A stretch of 64,000 nt of DNA, taken from Aquiflexum sp. TKW24L. Its GTDB lineage: Bacteria; Bacteroidota; Bacteroidia; Cytophagales; Cyclobacteriaceae. The translations under genes were made by a program, and so were the position numbers. Positions within the stretch are counted from its first letter, which is position 1. Each line of letters starts with the position of its first letter. This document shows positions 61,989 through 64,000 of this stretch, in pieces. Location of the stretch: assembly GCF_023502205.1 (NCBI RefSeq), contig NZ_JAMFLG010000014.1, forward strand, positions 1-64,000, in the 5' to 3' direction. The notes under the pieces are model-generated. The model ran no database searches. It was given only the letters and a program-made list of their open reading frames with translations, and was not told the DNA's origin.

Positions 61989-62350
61989 CCCCACACTAAA
62001 AGTAAAAGGACAATGCAAATAAATAGTTGAATTGCCGGATATGCAAGGCTCATGAAAAATATTTTCCTGTGTAGTCTAGAATAAGTTTATAGTCAACTAG
62101 ATTAGACAATGAGGTAAACAGACTTATCCATTTGGACTTTCGAAAGAATTTTTGAGAGGACTGCTTTTTTATTTGGTCTAAAATCTGATTGTCAAAAAGT
62201 AAAGGCTTTAAGAAAAGCTACCTTATCAATCCGGTCAGTTGATTGGGACAGGATTGAGTTCGTAAACTTGACTTAAAACCTTTTCTGGAAATACTTATAT
62301 CCCATCTTGGGCTTTTGCGAAGTGGGCTCAGGGAAAATCGAAATTGTGAA
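61989..62350. other. Spacer between the riboswitch and the YbjQ gene
   Basis: About 360 bp without a recognised gene. It contains the probable metY promoter: TACTTTTA on the minus strand (62004-61997), a 7-of-8 match to TAnnTTTG, ending 8 nt before the riboswitch P1. The rest shows nothing I can name. Confidence 0.4.
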
Positions 62351-62674
62351 TTAAAAGATTTTCTCAATCTTGACGGCTGTACCTGCGGCCGTCACCATCA
62401 ACATGCCATCTCTGATGGTTTCATAATCCAAGTCGATCCCCACAATTGCGGTTGCGCCAAAAGCCCTTGCCTGCATTTCCATTTCGGACATGGCAGTGGC
62501 TTTTGCCTCCCGCAAAACCCGCTCATAGGCTCCAGCCCGACCACCCACGATATCAGTGATGCTGGCAAAAAAATCTTTGAAAACATTGGCACCTATAATT
62601 GTTTCGCCGGAAACGATGCCGAGGTAGGCAGTGATTTTGTAACCTTCTAAGCTTGGAGTGGTACTTACTATCAT
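62351..62674 (-). CDS. YbjQ/UPF0145 family (heavy-metal-binding domain) protein
   Basis: 107 residues, full length for the family: [21 protein letters not shown] start, the [19 protein letters not shown] motif and [12 protein letters not shown] end. YbjQ proteins form pentamers and are called putative metal binding, without a proven role. Confidence 0.93.
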   Translation of the reverse strand: MIVSTTPSLEGYKITAYLGIVSGETIIGANVFKDFFASITDIVGGRAGAYERVLREAKATAMSEMEMQARAFGATAIVGIDLDYETIRDGMLMVTAAGTAVKIEKIF

Positions 62675-62760
62675 TTTTTATTATGGTTTAAGGTTTAGAT
62701 TTCTTGATTAGCCATTTTGTACTTTATCGGCTACAATTCTAGCAATTTAATAAAAAAAAT

Positions 62761-62786
62761 AAACCGCAGCTTTTTGGCTGCGGTTT
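62761..62786 (-). terminator. Terminator of the amidohydrolase-like gene
   Basis: AAACCGCAGC pairs with GCTGCGGTTT over a 6-nt loop; preceded on the plus strand by an A-run, giving a T-run on the minus strand. It lies 15 bp beyond the stop codon. Confidence 0.85.
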
Positions 62787-62800
62787 CAATGAATATCAGA

Positions 62801-64000
62801 TCAATTTTCTTTTAATCCAGGGGATCTTTCCAAGAATTCCTGATAAAGTTTGATATGTCTGTTGCTCATCGGAACCCGATATCCATCGATGAATACATGC
62901 CTGATCTGGGTTTTGGTCTCAAATGGATCACCTGTCGAAACAAACAGCGTGGCGTCTTTTCCCTGCTCGATGGAACCCATTCGATCTGCAACACCGAATA
63001 CTTCGGCGGCATTTATGGTGACAGCTTTCAAAGCTTCCTCTTTGCCCATGCCATAAGCAGCAGCAAAACCGGCATTGAAAGGCAGGTTTCTTGTATTTTC
63101 AGCATCATTGGATCTGATGACCACTTTCACACCTGCTTTGGCCATTTTGCCAGGATTGGTGTAAGCTGCGTCAAAGCGGTCTGAATTCCTCGTAGGGATC
63201 GAAAGCATCGGGCCTGTAATAACAGGTATTTTGGAAGCAGCGATTTTGTCTGCTACCCTCCAGCCTTCTGCAACACCGGTAAGGATGGCCTTTACATTTT
63301 TGGATTGGAGCCATGCAATCGCAAGTGTAATGTCAGAGGCAGCATTTACCTCAACAAGCAATGGCAATTCACCTGCCACCACTTTTGCCAACTGCTCTAT
63401 TTCAGGATAGTAATCTAAAGCTGCTTCTGCTTTTTTCAACTCATTAAATGTTACAGCTCTGTCCCATATTTCATTCAGGGATTTCTCAGCTTTTTCAGCT
63501 TCTTTTTTGATATCCTCATCGCTCCTTCTGTCCCAAGTGCTACGTCGTGCCGAAGAAGGAAAATTCATTACGACACCTTTAAAACCTGCATACATTTGGT
63601 CCGCAGTATAGCCGTTGAGATTGATCAAGGCTGCAGTTCCGGGAAATAACCCCCCCGAAGGAGTGGCCAAAGTTGTAGTGACACCACTTACCCTAGTTAC
63701 CGGAATGGCAATAGAGTTTGGATTGACAGCCACAAGTGCCTGCATGTTGGGAGTTACCTGACCGATTTCAGCAAAATCCTGGGTCTCCGGCACGGAATTG
63801 ACCTCGACCAAACCCAGTCTGCTTCCGCTATCAAACATTCCCGGATAGATATAATATCCTGTACAGTCTATCACCTCTGCATCACCTGCAGGGATGTTTT
63901 TTCCGACAGCTTCGATTTTCCCGTTGGAAATCAAGACGCTGCCATTCTCAATATTGCCCTTGGTAACAGTTACAATAGTCGCGTTTTGCAATAAAAATCT
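62801..64000 (-). CDS. Amidohydrolase-like protein lacking metal ligands (5' truncated by window)
   Basis: At least 399 residues. The reading frame runs through the window edge (RFLLQNATIVTVTKG), so the true start and signal peptide lie outside. The fold follows the imidazolonepropionase-like amidohydrolase family, but the HxH after YPGM is replaced by FDSGSRLGL (about 63812-63840). The later His positions read VEVNAASDI and TGVAEGW, and the final Asp motif is VVIRSNDAE. So most metal ligands are missing. Such paralogues occur beside intact ones in Bacteroidota (recalled), and the neighbour outside the window may be that partner. Enzymatic activity is doubtful. Confidence 0.82.
   Translation of the reverse strand, partial: RFLLQNATIVTVTKGNIENGSVLISNGKIEAVGKNIPAGDAEVIDCTGYYIYPGMFDSGSRLGLVEVNSVPETQDFAEIGQVTPNMQALVAVNPNSIAIPVTRVSGVTTTLATPSGGLFPGTAALINLNGYTADQMYAGFKGVVMNFPSSARRSTWDRRSDEDIKKEAEKAEKSLNEIWDRAVTFNELKKAEAALDYYPEIEQLAKVVAGELPLLVEVNAASDITLAIAWLQSKNVKAILTGVAEGWRVADKIAASKIPVITGPMLSIPTRNSDRFDAAYTNPGKMAKAGVKVVIRSNDAENTRNLPFNAGFAAAYGMGKEEALKAVTINAAEVFGVADRMGSIEQGKDATLFVSTGDPFETKTQIRHVFIDGYRVPMSNRHIKLYQEFLERSPGLKEN

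Overview
The window looks like chromosomal DNA of a Bacteroidota member of the order Cytophagales, most likely a Cyclobacteriaceae relative (Algoriphagus/Belliella type). The reasons are moderate-to-low GC, gldC, families largely confined to the phylum (DUF4221, DUF3098, DUF4412, a carboxypeptidase-regulatory TonB receptor, GH97), few Shine-Dalgarno sites, and TAnnTTTG-like promoter boxes. The genus is an inference. I see no rRNA, tRNA, CRISPR array, prophage or intact transposon. Nearly everything is core or niche metabolism.

Layout. 1-686: decaying 126-bp tandem repeats and palindromic elements, no gene. 687-8408 (minus): GH97 alpha-glucosidase and GH32 fructosidase, a P-type Ca2+-type ATPase, and an M50 protease with CBS domains. 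8760-16954 (plus): fused isobutyryl-CoA-mutase-type IcmF, an OsmC protein, a small unknown, then a Cache-type lipoprotein abutting a hybrid sensor kinase. 16964-22267 (minus): 2-oxoacid dehydrogenase E2, CinA, DHFR, DUF4412 and Fmt. 22574-29649 (plus): two small hypotheticals, a 1441-residue PAS/GAF hybrid kinase and an internally duplicated secreted protein. 29646-30230 (minus): an exported RidA-like lipoprotein. 30371-36099 (plus): a SAM-I riboswitch followed by split metH, metF and an HMG-CoA-lyase-like gene. 36153-44699: a PagL-like barrel, PepSY protein, Na/Pi symporter, tandem Usp, SDR, Crp/Fnr regulator, and a carbonic anhydrase/SulP pair. 44867-47848: a TonB-dependent receptor. 48129-53773 (minus): a dense ftsX-DUF3098-uppP-truB-ribF-scoA-scoB run with gldC downstream. 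53825-59246: PdeM nuclease, DUF2147, a TlpA-like thioredoxin protein, VOC and DUF4221. 59296-61988 (minus): a second SAM-I riboswitch upstream of metY-metX. 62351-64000 (minus): YbjQ family and a truncated amidohydrolase-like gene lacking its metal ligands.

How it fits together. Two separate SAM-I riboswitch transcripts place homoserine acetylation, direct sulfhydrylation, homocysteine methylation (B12 type, split into two polypeptides) and methyl-folate supply under one ligand. IcmF also needs B12. The SulP/carbonic anhydrase pair suggests bicarbonate supply. A Crp/Fnr protein with an FNR-like recognition helix lies near a TGAT-N4-ATCA palindrome upstream of the universal stress gene.

No obvious new multi-gene system is present. 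The observations I rate highest are the internally duplicated secreted protein behind the PAS kinase, the Cache-lipoprotein/kinase pair, the RidA-like lipoprotein and the amidohydrolase homologue that both lack key catalytic residues, the predicted FNR-type circuit, and the structured repeats at the left edge.
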